Positions 23,731-32,908 of a stretch of 64,000 nt of DNA are shown here, piece after piece. The stretch spans positions 427,898 through 491,897 of the forward strand of contig NZ_NPKO01000006.1 of assembly GCF_008329605.1 (NCBI RefSeq), in the 5' to 3' direction. Numbering within the stretch: position 1 is the stretch's first letter; each line of letters opens with the position of its first letter. The notes below the pieces were generated by a model. The model saw only the letters and a program-made list of their open reading frames with translations, searched no databases and was not told where the DNA came from. The DNA is from Mycolicibacterium sp. P9-64. GTDB taxonomy: Bacteria; Actinomycetota; Actinomycetes; Mycobacteriales; Mycobacteriaceae. Made by a program: the position numbers and the translations under genes.

Positions 23731-24819
23731 GTGGGCAAGCACCACTCCCTGAAGGACGCGTCGAACCGCCGCGTCTCGCGCACCGACGTGCGCAACATGG
23801 TCCTCGCGATGGCGGCACTAACCGTCTTCGTCATCGCGATGATCGCCAGCTACTCCGGCGCATTCGCAAAGCCGACGCTGCATCACATGAACGTCGCCGT
23901 GGCAGGCCCGCAACGGATCGTCGACGCGATCCGCGACCAGGACACCCTCTCGGTGACCCAGGTCGACGACGCCGCCGCCGCGCGCGAGCAGATCCTTGAC
24001 CGCAAGACCGACGCCGCGTTCGTCGTCGAACCGACCGGCGAGCTGAAGATCTACACCGCAGGCGGCGGCGGACGCAGCGTGGCCAACGCCGCAGAAGCCG
24101 TCGGGCGTGGCATCGCCGCAAAGGCGGGTCTGACACCCGCCGTCGAGGACGTCGCCCCGACCTCCCCTGCTGACCCGCAGGGCACCGTCGAGTTCTACGC
24201 CGTGATCTTCCTGTCGATCGGCGCCACCGTGGGCGCCGCGCTGTTCGGCCGCATGATGGGCAGCGTGCGCAGGGCGTCGACCCTGGCGCTGCGCACCACG
24301 AGCCTCGCCGCCTACTCGGCGCTGCTGGCGGGCGGTGTCACCATCTACGTCGACGGTGTTCTCGGCGCGCTCACCAGCCACACCTGGCAGATCTTCGGAG
24401 CGCTGTGGCTCTACGCCATGGCCGTGAGCGGTGCGGTGACCGGTGTTGCTGCCGCATTCGGCAACGTCGCGTCGATGGGCGTGACGATGTTCCTGGTGAT
24501 CGTCGGCAACGCCGCGGCCGCCGGTCCCGTCGGCAAGCCACTGCTGTCCGGCTTCTACACCACGCTCAACGCGATCGTGCCGCAGGGATCCGGCGTTGCG
24601 TTGCTGCGCAGCGTCGAATACTTCGGCGGAAACGGCGCTCTCACAGCGATTGTCACCCTGGCGACATGGGGTGCCGCAGGCTGTGCACTCGCGATGATCG
24701 CAGTTCTCGCCCCCAAGGCTTGGACTGGTTATCGTGCCAGTCATGACCGCTATCGCGTCCGCAGGGCTGGACGAGACCGAGCCCTACTACGACCTGGGGT
24801 CCTATCACCGGCCGATTGA
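23731..24819 (+). CDS. ABC-2/YhgE-type membrane protein
   Basis: A 362-residue membrane protein. One N-terminal hydrophobic helix (MVLAMAALTVFVIAMIASYS) is followed by an external domain of about 150 residues (LHHMNVAVAGPQRIVDAI, AAFVVEPTGELKIYTAG). Five to six membrane segments then follow from EFYAVIFLSIGATVGAALFG to ALAMIAVLAPKAW. This is the layout of ABC-2-type permeases and YhgE/Pip-like proteins. No ATPase gene adjoins. GTG at 23731 has GAAAGG upstream. Its last 26 codons overlap the next gene in another frame, giving an unusual 77-base overlap. Confidence 0.75.
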   Translation: MGKHHSLKDASNRRVSRTDVRNMVLAMAALTVFVIAMIASYSGAFAKPTLHHMNVAVAGPQRIVDAIRDQDTLSVTQVDDAAAAREQILDRKTDAAFVVEPTGELKIYTAGGGGRSVANAAEAVGRGIAAKAGLTPAVEDVAPTSPADPQGTVEFYAVIFLSIGATVGAALFGRMMGSVRRASTLALRTTSLAAYSALLAGGVTIYVDGVLGALTSHTWQIFGALWLYAMAVSGAVTGVAAAFGNVASMGVTMFLVIVGNAAAAGPVGKPLLSGFYTTLNAIVPQGSGVALLRSVEYFGGNGALTAIVTLATWGAAGCALAMIAVLAPKAWTGYRASHDRYRVRRAGRDRALLRPGVLSPAD

Positions 24820-26440
24820 AACGCCGTCGCCTCAGGCACAGGTGTGGTTCGACCGTGGGATGGTCTGGGCGTACGCCTTCAACCACGAGGAGTCGCTGCG
24901 CTGTTTCGAGCGGGCGCTGGCACTCGACCCCGACCTCGCGATCGCGCGGTGGGGCGTGGCCTACGCGATCGGCCCGAACTACAACAAGGCATGGGATGCC
25001 TTCGACCCCGTCGACCTGGCCGCCTCGTTGGCCAGGGCCAGGATGGAGCTCGGGCTGGCTGCCACCGGGCGCGCATCGGTCGTCGAACGCGGCCTCATCG
25101 ACGCACTCGCGACCCGCTTTTCCGCCGATGACACAACGGACGCCGCTCGGCTGAACGCCGGTCACGGCCAATACGCCGACGCCATGGTCGCACTGGCGCA
25201 AGCCCATCCCGACGACGTCGACGTGCAGGCACTGGCCGCCGATGCACTGGTCAACGTCACGGCGTGGGCCTTGTGGGACATCACCACCGGCGAACCCGCG
25301 CCGGGGTCACGGGTGGTGCAGGCCAAGCGCATCCTCGACGACGCACTGGCCACGCCCGCGGGCCGCGCGCACCCGATGATCCTGCACCTGTATCTGCACA
25401 CCATGGAGATGTCGGCCACCCCGCAGGACGCGCTGCCCGCGGCAGATTTGCTGCGCCACCTGGTGCCCGACGCTGGTCATCTGGTGCACATGCCCAGCCA
25501 CATCGACGTGCTGTGCGGCGACTATCACAGCTCGGTGGTGGCGAATCTGGCCGCGGCACAGGTCGATCAGCGGTTCGTCGACCGCGAGGGGCCCCTGAAC
25601 TTCTACTCGCTGTACCGCGCGCACAACCTCCACTTCGTGGTCTACTCCGCGATGTTCGAGGGCCAGTTTCGGGTGGCGCTTCGGGCGGCTGAGGATCTTG
25701 CCGCGCAGTTGACTCCTGAGCTGCTCGCCATTGAGTCCCCGCCCATGGCGGATTGGTTGGAAGCGTTCGTGCCGTTGCGGATTCACGTGCTGGTGCGGTT
25801 CGGCCGGTGGGACGAACTGATCGCCGAGCCGCTGCCCGACGACGTCGAGCTGTACTGCACGACCGCGGCGACCATCCACTACGGCCGAGCCGTGGCGCAC
25901 GCCGTCATGGGGCAGCTCGACCAGGCTCGCGCCGATCACGAGGCGTTCGCCGCGGCCTATGCGGCGATCCCGGACACGAGGTATTTGTTCAACAACACCG
26001 CACGCGACATCCTCGCCATCGGCGAGCAGATGCTCGACGGCGAGATCGCGTACCGGGAAGGCCGATTCGACGATGCGTTCGACAAGCTGCGCCGGGCGAT
26101 CGACCTCGACGACGGGCTCCCCTATGACGAACCGTGGGGCTGGATGCAGCCGACCCGGCACGCCTACGGGGCGCTGCTACTCGAGCAGGGACACGTGCAG
26201 GAGGCCGCCGCGGTCTACGCGGCCGATCTCGGTTTGGACCCCACGCTGAGCCGGCCGTGCCAACACCCCGGCAACATCTGGAGCCTGCACGGCTACCACG
26301 AATGCCTGAAACGGTTGGGCCGCAACGACGAAGCCGCGATCATTGGGCAGCAACTCGAGCTCGCGAAGGCTCGCGCGGACGTGCCGATCCAGGCGTCGTG
26401 CGCGTGCCGGTTGAAGGTGGACGACGGGTGCTGCGGCTGA
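24743..26440 (+). CDS. Tetratricopeptide-repeat protein (TTC38-like)
   Basis: A 565-residue helical repeat protein. A clear TPR occurs early (WFDRGMVWAYAFNHEESLRC, FERALALDPDLAIARWG), with others near the C-terminus (EIAYREGRFDDAFDKLRRAI; LLLEQGHVQEAAAVYAADLG). It resembles bacterial relatives of TTC38. The last residues are cysteine-rich (CAC and CCG), a possible metal site. ATG at 24743 begins within the membrane-protein gene. TPR proteins are scaffolds; the partner is unknown, but coupling to the membrane protein suggests a shared complex. Confidence 0.8.
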   Translation: MTAIASAGLDETEPYYDLGSYHRPIETPSPQAQVWFDRGMVWAYAFNHEESLRCFERALALDPDLAIARWGVAYAIGPNYNKAWDAFDPVDLAASLARARMELGLAATGRASVVERGLIDALATRFSADDTTDAARLNAGHGQYADAMVALAQAHPDDVDVQALAADALVNVTAWALWDITTGEPAPGSRVVQAKRILDDALATPAGRAHPMILHLYLHTMEMSATPQDALPAADLLRHLVPDAGHLVHMPSHIDVLCGDYHSSVVANLAAAQVDQRFVDREGPLNFYSLYRAHNLHFVVYSAMFEGQFRVALRAAEDLAAQLTPELLAIESPPMADWLEAFVPLRIHVLVRFGRWDELIAEPLPDDVELYCTTAATIHYGRAVAHAVMGQLDQARADHEAFAAAYAAIPDTRYLFNNTARDILAIGEQMLDGEIAYREGRFDDAFDKLRRAIDLDDGLPYDEPWGWMQPTRHAYGALLLEQGHVQEAAAVYAADLGLDPTLSRPCQHPGNIWSLHGYHECLKRLGRNDEAAIIGQQLELAKARADVPIQASCACRLKVDDGCCG

Positions 26441-26449
26441 TCGCGGGCG

Positions 26450-26851
26450 CTATGCGGGCGCTTCGTGAATCTCGATCGGATTGCCGTCCGGATCGAGGAT
26501 CTGAATCTGCTTGCCGCCGGGGCCAACTTCGACGTCGTTTCGGAACGTAGTGCCAATGCCGCGCAGGCGGCCGACCAGCGCCTCGAGATCGTCGACGTAG
26601 AGCACGATCCGGTTCCACCCACCAGGCTCCTGGCGGCGGCCGTCCGACATCGGTCGCGAGCCCGAACTCTCCGGCCCGCTCAGCAGAAGGTGCAGAGGCC
26701 CACGCGATACCGTCGCGACCGGCCCGGCGCGCTGGACGAGCCGGAAACCGAGCTCGGTGGTGTAGAACTCGATCGCTCGGTCAAGATCCTTGATCTGGTA
26801 GCGGATAACGGCGTCGGCGCCGGTCGGCCGCCAGGCGGGGTGCTTGGACAT
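26450..26851 (-). CDS. VOC (glyoxalase/bleomycin-resistance fold) protein
   Basis: A 133-residue vicinal-oxygen-chelate protein. Two beta-alpha-beta-beta-beta modules are visible: AVIRYQIKDLDRAIEFYTTE with LGFRLV, and RIVLYVDDLEALVGRL ending in IQILDPDGNPIEIHE, the usual last metal-ligand glutamate. The first-module histidine ligand is absent, so metal-dependent catalysis is uncertain. ATG at 26851. Convergent with the TPR gene. Confidence 0.85.
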   Translation of the reverse strand: MSKHPAWRPTGADAVIRYQIKDLDRAIEFYTTELGFRLVQRAGPVATVSRGPLHLLLSGPESSGSRPMSDGRRQEPGGWNRIVLYVDDLEALVGRLRGIGTTFRNDVEVGPGGKQIQILDPDGNPIEIHEAPA

Positions 26852-26975
26852 CCCCACACGCTACGAGCTCGCGCGGTGAGAATCACCGCATTCGTCCATG
26901 CCGTCCACCTCCCCAAGGCCGACGCCCCCTTGACGCGCTGCCGTCGCGCCGAGGTCGCTGCGTAGACTCCGGATC

Positions 26976-27455
26976 GTGGCGATCAACGACGAGGACCTCG
27001 GTCACCTCCGTCGCTGCGTGGAACTCGCGCAGGCGGCGCTGGACGCGGGCGACGAACCGTTCGGCTCACTGCTCGTCGACGCCGACGGCCACGTCCGGTT
27101 CGAGGACCGCAATCAGGTCAAGGACGGCGACGAGACGCGGCATCCCGAGTTCGAGATCGCGCGGTGGTCCACCACGAATCTCAGCCCCGCCGAACGGGTT
27201 CGCGCCACGGTCTACACCTCGGGCGAGCACTGTCCGATGTGCTCGGCCGCGCACGCCTGGGTTGGGCTTGGCCGCATCGTGTACGCGACGTCGTCGAAGC
27301 AACTGACCGGCTGGCGGTCCGAATGGGGGTGCGCTCCGTCACCCGTTGCGCCGCTGCCGATTTCGGAGATTGCACCAGGTATCGAGGTCGATGGGCCTGC
27401 ACCGGAACTGGCCGATGCGATGATGGCGCTCTACGAAGTGAAATTCCGACCGTGA
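26976..27455 (+). CDS. Nucleoside deaminase (cytidine/guanine deaminase family)
   Basis: A 159-residue zinc deaminase. Zinc and proton-shuttle residues are in RHPEFEIAR (HxE) and SGEHCPMCSAAH (PCxxC variant, CPMC). The N-terminal strand GDEPFGSLLVDADGHV is typical of guanine deaminase/tRNA adenosine deaminase-like proteins. The GTG start at 26976 lies 8 bases after TAGACT, suggesting a leaderless message. Its stop overlaps the GH13 start (GTGA), so the two are coupled although no pathway link is obvious. Confidence 0.85.
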   Translation: MAINDEDLGHLRRCVELAQAALDAGDEPFGSLLVDADGHVRFEDRNQVKDGDETRHPEFEIARWSTTNLSPAERVRATVYTSGEHCPMCSAAHAWVGLGRIVYATSSKQLTGWRSEWGCAPSPVAPLPISEIAPGIEVDGPAPELADAMMALYEVKFRP

Positions 27456-28783
27456 CGGCGCCTGCCTGGGTGCAACACGCGATCTGGTGGCAGGTCTATC
27501 CATTGGGCTTCGTCGGCGCCTTCCCCGCCGACCCGGCACCCGTCCCCGACGAGCACAGGTTGGATCGCCTCACCGGCTGGCTCGACCACGCCGTCGTCCT
27601 CGGCGCCTCGGGTATCGCGCTCGGCCCGCTGTTCGCCTCGTCGACCCACGGTTACGACACCACCGATCACTACCTGATCGACTCGCGGCTCGGTGACGAC
27701 ACCGACTTCGACCGGCTGGTCTCCGAGTCCCGCAGTCGCGGCCTTCGTGTCCTGCTCGATGGGGTGTTCAACCACGTCGGCACCGAGTTCCCTCGCTATC
27801 AGGAGGCCCTCGCCGGCGGCGATTCGTCATGGTTCCGCAAGCGTGGCAAGGGTTTCCAGACGTTCGAGGGGCACGACGGTCTCATCACGCTGAACCACGA
27901 CAACCCCGAGGTCGTCGACTACGTCGTCGACGTGATGTCGCACTGGCTGCGCCGGGGCGCGGACGGCTGGCGGTTGGACGCCGCGTACGCGGTGCCGGAG
28001 GGATTCTGGGCGCAGGTGCTGCCGAGGGTCCGCGAGGCGTTTCCCGACGCGTGGTTCGTCGGCGAGGTGATCCACGGCGACTATCCCGCCATCGTTGCGG
28101 CAGCGACTTTCGACTCCGTCACGCAGTACGAGCTGTGGAAGGCCAGCTGGAGCAGCCTCAACGACGGCAACTTCCACGAGCTCGACCACGCGCTACGCAG
28201 GCACGACGAGTTCCTCGACGCCTTCGCGCCGATGACATTCGTCGGCAACCACGACGTGACCCGCGTCGCGAGCAAGCTCGACGACATCCGGCACGTCGAC
28301 CACGCCCTCGTCGTGCTGCTGACCACCGGCGGCGTGCCAAGCGTGTACGCGGGCGACGAGTGGGCCTACCGCGGCGTCAAGGAGGAGCGGATCGGCGGCG
28401 ACGACGCGGTGCGGCCCGAGTTCGCCCCGCATCCCGCGGATGAGCGCTTGCGCGAAGACCGTCGATCTGGCGACGCAAACCTTGCAGAGGACATGTTCCG
28501 GCTGCACCAGCACCTGATCGGGCTGCGACGACGCAATCCGTGGCTGCACGAGGCGCGCACGTCGGCGCTGCACCTGACCAACAAGACCTACGTCTACCGG
28601 AGCCAGGCCGGCGACCGTGCACTAGTGGTTGCGCTCAACGTCGACGACGTGCCACTGCAGATGTCGTTGTCGGAGTTGGGAGTCGGCACTGCGCGAATCG
28701 TCGCGGGCTCCGGCGCGCCCGTCGAGGCGACCGTGGACCGGGTGGACGTCGCACCACACGGTTGGGCCATCTTCGCCGTCTAG
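27452..28783 (+). CDS. GH13 alpha-amylase-family glycoside hydrolase
   Basis: A 443-residue enzyme with a (beta/alpha)8 barrel of the alpha-amylase superfamily. Region I is DGVFNHVG; the nucleophile Asp is in GWRLDAAYAV; the acid/base Glu is in WFVGEVIHGD; the third Asp is in FVGNHDVTRV. A short C-terminal beta domain follows. It has no signal peptide, so it acts in the cytoplasm, probably on alpha-glucosides such as maltodextrins or sucrose/trehalose-related sugars. GTG overlaps the deaminase stop by 4 bases. Confidence 0.9.
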   Translation: MTAPAWVQHAIWWQVYPLGFVGAFPADPAPVPDEHRLDRLTGWLDHAVVLGASGIALGPLFASSTHGYDTTDHYLIDSRLGDDTDFDRLVSESRSRGLRVLLDGVFNHVGTEFPRYQEALAGGDSSWFRKRGKGFQTFEGHDGLITLNHDNPEVVDYVVDVMSHWLRRGADGWRLDAAYAVPEGFWAQVLPRVREAFPDAWFVGEVIHGDYPAIVAAATFDSVTQYELWKASWSSLNDGNFHELDHALRRHDEFLDAFAPMTFVGNHDVTRVASKLDDIRHVDHALVVLLTTGGVPSVYAGDEWAYRGVKEERIGGDDAVRPEFAPHPADERLREDRRSGDANLAEDMFRLHQHLIGLRRRNPWLHEARTSALHLTNKTYVYRSQAGDRALVVALNVDDVPLQMSLSELGVGTARIVAGSGAPVEATVDRVDVAPHGWAIFAV

Positions 28784-28787
28784 GCGG

Positions 28788-29213
28788 CTAGCCAGGCCCA
28801 AGCAGCTCCACGGTCAGCGGGTCCGGCTCACCGCCATAGTGCCGATCGAGCACGTCGAGGAAGTCGCGATCGTCGTCCGTCGTGTTGGCGAACAGCGTCA
28901 TCGACGACCTCAGCTTCAGGGCATCCACGTGTCCCATCACCTGCTCGATGGGGCCGTCGGCTGCGGCCACCAACCGTGCGCACTCCCGCAACCGGGGTCC
29001 CAGGGTGGCGTGGTCGAGGTAGGCGGTCGCCTCGTCGCGGGATCCGATGCCGTAGCGCACGGCGGTGGGGCTGCGCCCCAGCGCGCGCAGCTGCGGGAAG
29101 ACGAACCACATCCAGTGGGAGCGCTTACGTCCGGCCCGCAACTCCTCCACCACCGCGCGGTACACCGGCTCCTGCGCCGCGACGAAACGTGCCAGGTCGT
29201 GTGGGTCGGTCAT
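28788..29213 (-). CDS. DUF1810 protein (Rv1873 type)
   Basis: A 141-residue helical protein of the DUF1810 family, matching my memory of Rv1873 in length and sequence. Signature stretches are RFVAAQEPVYRAVVEELRAG, KRSHWMWFVFPQL and ALKLRSSMTLF. The family has a structure but no firm function. ATG at 29213 is preceded directly by an in-frame GTG. Convergent with the GH13 gene. Confidence 0.9.
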   Translation of the reverse strand: MTDPHDLARFVAAQEPVYRAVVEELRAGRKRSHWMWFVFPQLRALGRSPTAVRYGIGSRDEATAYLDHATLGPRLRECARLVAAADGPIEQVMGHVDALKLRSSMTLFANTTDDDRDFLDVLDRHYGGEPDPLTVELLGPG

Positions 29214-29312
29214 CACACCACCGTGCCGCGCGGCGATCGAGTTGTCGACGGCCCTTGCGCTTTCCCCGAGATGGGCCGGTCAGTGCGCATTGCGAGCTAG
29301 TCTTTGCAACCG

Positions 29313-31511
29313 ATGACCACGCCGATGGAAACTGCGCCCAAGATCGACGCAAGCGACTCGATCGAGCCCCCACGGCGGATCCGTCGACGGCTGCTGTCGC
29401 GGGTGAGCATCCAGTCCAAGTTGCTCATCATGCTGCTCGTCACGAGCATTCTGTCCGCAGCGGTCGTCGGGTTCATCGGCTATCAGTCGGGCCGCAACTC
29501 GCTGCGCGCCTCGGTGTTCGACCGCCTGACCGAGATCCGTCAGGCGCAGAGCCGCCAACTGCAGACGGGGATCGCCGATCTGAAGAACTCGCTGGTGGTC
29601 TATTCGCGGGGATCGACGACGACGCTGGCGCTCGAGGCATTCACCGCGGGTTTCGACCAGCTGGGTGCTGCCCCCATCGATCCGGCGCAACAGCAGTCCC
29701 TCGTCGACTACTACACCAAGCGCTTCGCCAAGGACGAGAAGGCGCAAACCGGCCAGCAAGTCGACGTCAGCGCCCTGGTGCCGAATTCGAATGCACAGCG
29801 CTACCTGCAGAGCTTCTACACCGTCCCCTTCGGGGACTACGACAAGCCAACGGCGGACTGGGACGCGGCGATCGCGTACGACGACGCCAAGGACGGCAGC
29901 CCATGGTCGGCCGCCAACGCCAAGTTCAACGACTTCTTCCGCGAGATCGTCACTCGGTTCAAGTTCGAGGACGCCCTGCTCCTCGATACCAGGGGCAACA
30001 TCGTCTACAGCGCGTACAAGGGTGTCGACCTGGGCAGCAACATCCTGAACGGTCCCTACAAGGGCAGTGAACTCACCGGCGCCTATCAGAAGGCGCTCGA
30101 TTCCAACGACGTCGACTACGTGGGCCTCACCGACTTCGGCGACTACCAACCCGCCGACGAACCGACCGCGTGGTTCGTGTCGCCGGTGGGCCCGCTCGGC
30201 CGGGTCGACGGCGTGCTGGCGTTGCAGTTCCCGATCTCGAAGATCAACACCCTGATGACGTTCGACGGCCGGTGGGAAGACTCCGGCATGGGCACCACCG
30301 GTGAGTCGTTCATCGTCGGCCCCGACGACCTGATGCGATCCAACTCCCGGTTGTTCATCGAGGACCCCGAGGCGTACAAGCGCGACGTCATCGACGCGGG
30401 CACCCCGCCGGACGTCGCCGACGACGCCATCCGCCAGCACGGCACCACCCTGGTCCAGCCGGTGGCGACCGAGGCCACCAAGCTGGCGCAGCGGGGTCAG
30501 CGTGGCACGCTGATCGCCGACGACTACCTCGGCCACGAGACGCTGCAGGCGTACGCACCGGCCGACATTCCGGGCCTGCGGTGGGCCGTGATCTCCAAGA
30601 TCGACACCTCGGAGGCGTTCACTCCGGTAGCCGCGTTCACCCGAACGCTGGTGTTGTCGACCGTCGCGATCATCTTCGTCGTGTGCATCGCGGCGATGCT
30701 GCTGGCACGTCTGTTCGTGCGGCCGATCCGACGCCTCGAGGCCGGTGCCCAGAAGATCAGCTCTGGCGACTACGGGGTGGCCCTTCCCGTGGCCTCGCGC
30801 GACGAATTCGGCGATCTGACAGTCGCATTCAACGGCATGAGCCGAAACCTGGCGATCAAGGAGGACCTGCTCAATGAGCAGCGGCGGGAGAACGATCGCC
30901 TACTGCTGTCCTTGATGCCCGAGCCCGTGGTGGCGCGCTACCGCGACGGCGAGGAGATCATCTCGCAGGACCACCAGGACGTGACGGTGATCTTCGCCGA
31001 CATCGTTGGGCTGGACGAGCTCTCCGCCGTTCTGACCTCCGAGGAATCCCTTGCCATCGTCAACCGGCTGGTCCGTCAGTTCGACGCAGCGGCCGACAGC
31101 CTCGGGGTCGAGCAGGTGCGCACGCTGCACAATGGCTACCTCGCCAGTTGCGGCCTCAACGTGCCGCGCATCGACAACGTCCGGCGCACGGTCGACTTCG
31201 CCCTCGAGATGCATCGGATCGTCGACCGGTTCAACGGTGAGACGGGCCACTCGCTCAAACTGCGGGCAGGAATCGACACCGGCACCGTCAGCAGCGGGCT
31301 GGTCGGCCGAGCCAGCCTTGCCTACGACATGTGGGGTGCGGCAGTCGATCTCGCCTTCCAGGTGCAGAAGGGCTCACCTCAGCCAGGGGTGTACGTGACC
31401 TCGGGCGTCTACGACGCGATGCGCGACAGCCGGCAGTTCACTGCGGCGGGTGAGATCACCGTCGACGGGACCTCGCAACCAATCTGGCGTCTCGCGGAGC
31501 GCCAATCGTGA
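29313..31511 (+). CDS. Membrane class III cyclase homologue, probably catalytically inactive
   Basis: A 732-residue protein resembling M. tuberculosis Rv2435c. Order: cytoplasmic N-terminus, TM1 (LLIMLLVTSILSAAVVGFIG), an extracellular Cache-like sensor of about 280 residues, TM2 (LVLSTVAIIFVVCIAAMLLA), a HAMP domain (RRLEAGAQKISSGDYGVALP), then a cyclase domain from about residue 555. Asp563 (IFADIVG) is kept. The second metal Asp is Asn607 (TLHNGYLA), the substrate Lys position is Arg603, and the transition-state Asn/Arg pair reads Asp679/Gln683. It may sense a ligand without making cAMP. It overlaps the next gene by 4 bases. Confidence 0.85.
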   Translation: MTTPMETAPKIDASDSIEPPRRIRRRLLSRVSIQSKLLIMLLVTSILSAAVVGFIGYQSGRNSLRASVFDRLTEIRQAQSRQLQTGIADLKNSLVVYSRGSTTTLALEAFTAGFDQLGAAPIDPAQQQSLVDYYTKRFAKDEKAQTGQQVDVSALVPNSNAQRYLQSFYTVPFGDYDKPTADWDAAIAYDDAKDGSPWSAANAKFNDFFREIVTRFKFEDALLLDTRGNIVYSAYKGVDLGSNILNGPYKGSELTGAYQKALDSNDVDYVGLTDFGDYQPADEPTAWFVSPVGPLGRVDGVLALQFPISKINTLMTFDGRWEDSGMGTTGESFIVGPDDLMRSNSRLFIEDPEAYKRDVIDAGTPPDVADDAIRQHGTTLVQPVATEATKLAQRGQRGTLIADDYLGHETLQAYAPADIPGLRWAVISKIDTSEAFTPVAAFTRTLVLSTVAIIFVVCIAAMLLARLFVRPIRRLEAGAQKISSGDYGVALPVASRDEFGDLTVAFNGMSRNLAIKEDLLNEQRRENDRLLLSLMPEPVVARYRDGEEIISQDHQDVTVIFADIVGLDELSAVLTSEESLAIVNRLVRQFDAAADSLGVEQVRTLHNGYLASCGLNVPRIDNVRRTVDFALEMHRIVDRFNGETGHSLKLRAGIDTGTVSSGLVGRASLAYDMWGAAVDLAFQVQKGSPQPGVYVTSGVYDAMRDSRQFTAAGEITVDGTSQPIWRLAERQS

Positions 31512-32908
31512 CCAGCGTCGTCGATTCGTCGTGGTTCTACTGGGCCGTCGGTGTCGCGATCGGGCTGCCGATCGGCTTGGTGCTCCTGACCGAAGTGCGC
31601 GCCATGCTCAGCAGGCGCGGCAGCGCGTTCGCACGGCCAATCGAGTTGGTGCGCAACTACATCCTTCCGCTTGCCGCGTTGCTGCTCCTTCTGACCAAGG
31701 CCACCGAGGTGTCCGCGGAGGCCACGCCAGTCCGCATCGTCTCCACGGTGCTCGGCTTCGTGCTCTTGATACTGGTGCTGTCAGGCCTGAATGCCACCCT
31801 GTTCCAAGGGGCACCGGAAGGGTCCTGGCGCAAGCGGATTCCGTCGATCTTCCTCGACGTCGCACGGTTCCTGGTCATCGCGGTCGGGCTCGCGATCATC
31901 TTCTCCTACATCTGGGGCGCCAAGGTTGGCGGCTTGTTCACCGCGCTGGGCATCTCGTCGATCGTGCTTGGCCTCACACTGCAGAACTCCGTCGGCCAGA
32001 TCATTTCCGGTCTGCTGTTGTTGTTCGAGCAGCCATTCCAGATCGGCGACTGGGTCGACACGGCGTCGGCGCGGGGCCGCGTCGTCGAGGTGAACTGGCG
32101 GGCCACCCACATCGACACCGGGAACGGATTGCAGATCATCCCGAACTCGATGCTGGCCGCCGCATCGTTCACCAACCTGAGCCGACCGCCCGGCGAGCAC
32201 TCGATCTCCGTCGTCACCGCGTTCGACCCGAGCGATCCACCTGATGACGTCTGTGGGCTCTTGGCGCGGTTGGCGGGCACGTTACCGCACGTGCGGGCGG
32301 GTGCTTCGCCGTCGACGGTGGCGGCAGGGGCAGGTCAGTACTCGACGTCGATCCCGTTGCGCTCGCCCGCCGACGGTGCTGCGGCGAAGGCGACGTTCCT
32401 GCGATGGACCTGGTACGCGGCGCGACGCGCCGAGTTGCGCTTGGACGGGGTCGAGGACGACTTCGCCACCGCCGAACGGGTCGAGAAGTCGCTGCGCATC
32501 GTCGCACCGACGTTGCGGCTCAACCACACCGACCACCAGGAGATCGTGTCCAACGCCCGTGTCACCCGCTACGGCGCCGACGAGACCATCCAGTTCCAAG
32601 GTCAGATACCCAAGCACATGTCCTTCATCGTGAACGGCCGCGTCCAGTTGATCGCCACAGGCGAGGACGGCGCCATGGTTCACGTACGCACCCTGGATGC
32701 CGGAGACTTCCTCGGCTCAACGGCGCTGACCCGCGAGCCGACAACCTCGGGTGCCTATGCACTCGACGAGGTGACGGTCTTGGAGATCGATCGCGAACAC
32801 GTCGAGCAACTGGTGTTGCGCAAGCCGCTGCTGCTGCAGGAGATCGGCCGCACCATCGAGGAACGCAACGACGACGTGCGGCGTGCGCTGGTGGCCGCGC
32901 AAGGCTGA
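31508..32908 (+). CDS. MscS-type channel with C-terminal cyclic-nucleotide-binding-like domain
   Basis: A 466-residue membrane protein resembling M. tuberculosis Rv2434c. Several N-terminal helices precede the MscS pore and beta domain (VGGLFTALGISSIVLGLTLQ; GQIISGLLLLFEQPFQIGDW; RATHIDTGNGLQIIPNS). After about residue 350 comes a cNMP-binding fold (VTRYGADETIQFQG; MSFIVNGRVQLI; LDAGDFLGSTALTREPTT). The phosphate cassette lacks the usual GE and Arg, reading GSTAL and TTSGAYAL, so classical cAMP binding is doubtful. The GTG start overlaps the cyclase-homologue stop. Confidence 0.85.
   Translation: MTSVVDSSWFYWAVGVAIGLPIGLVLLTEVRAMLSRRGSAFARPIELVRNYILPLAALLLLLTKATEVSAEATPVRIVSTVLGFVLLILVLSGLNATLFQGAPEGSWRKRIPSIFLDVARFLVIAVGLAIIFSYIWGAKVGGLFTALGISSIVLGLTLQNSVGQIISGLLLLFEQPFQIGDWVDTASARGRVVEVNWRATHIDTGNGLQIIPNSMLAAASFTNLSRPPGEHSISVVTAFDPSDPPDDVCGLLARLAGTLPHVRAGASPSTVAAGAGQYSTSIPLRSPADGAAAKATFLRWTWYAARRAELRLDGVEDDFATAERVEKSLRIVAPTLRLNHTDHQEIVSNARVTRYGADETIQFQGQIPKHMSFIVNGRVQLIATGEDGAMVHVRTLDAGDFLGSTALTREPTTSGAYALDEVTVLEIDREHVEQLVLRKPLLLQEIGRTIEERNDDVRRALVAAQG

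Noticed and set aside
29304..29312. TTG start three codons upstream of the cyclase-homologue ATG
   Set aside because: The ATG at 29313 is the stronger codon and nothing favours the TTG.
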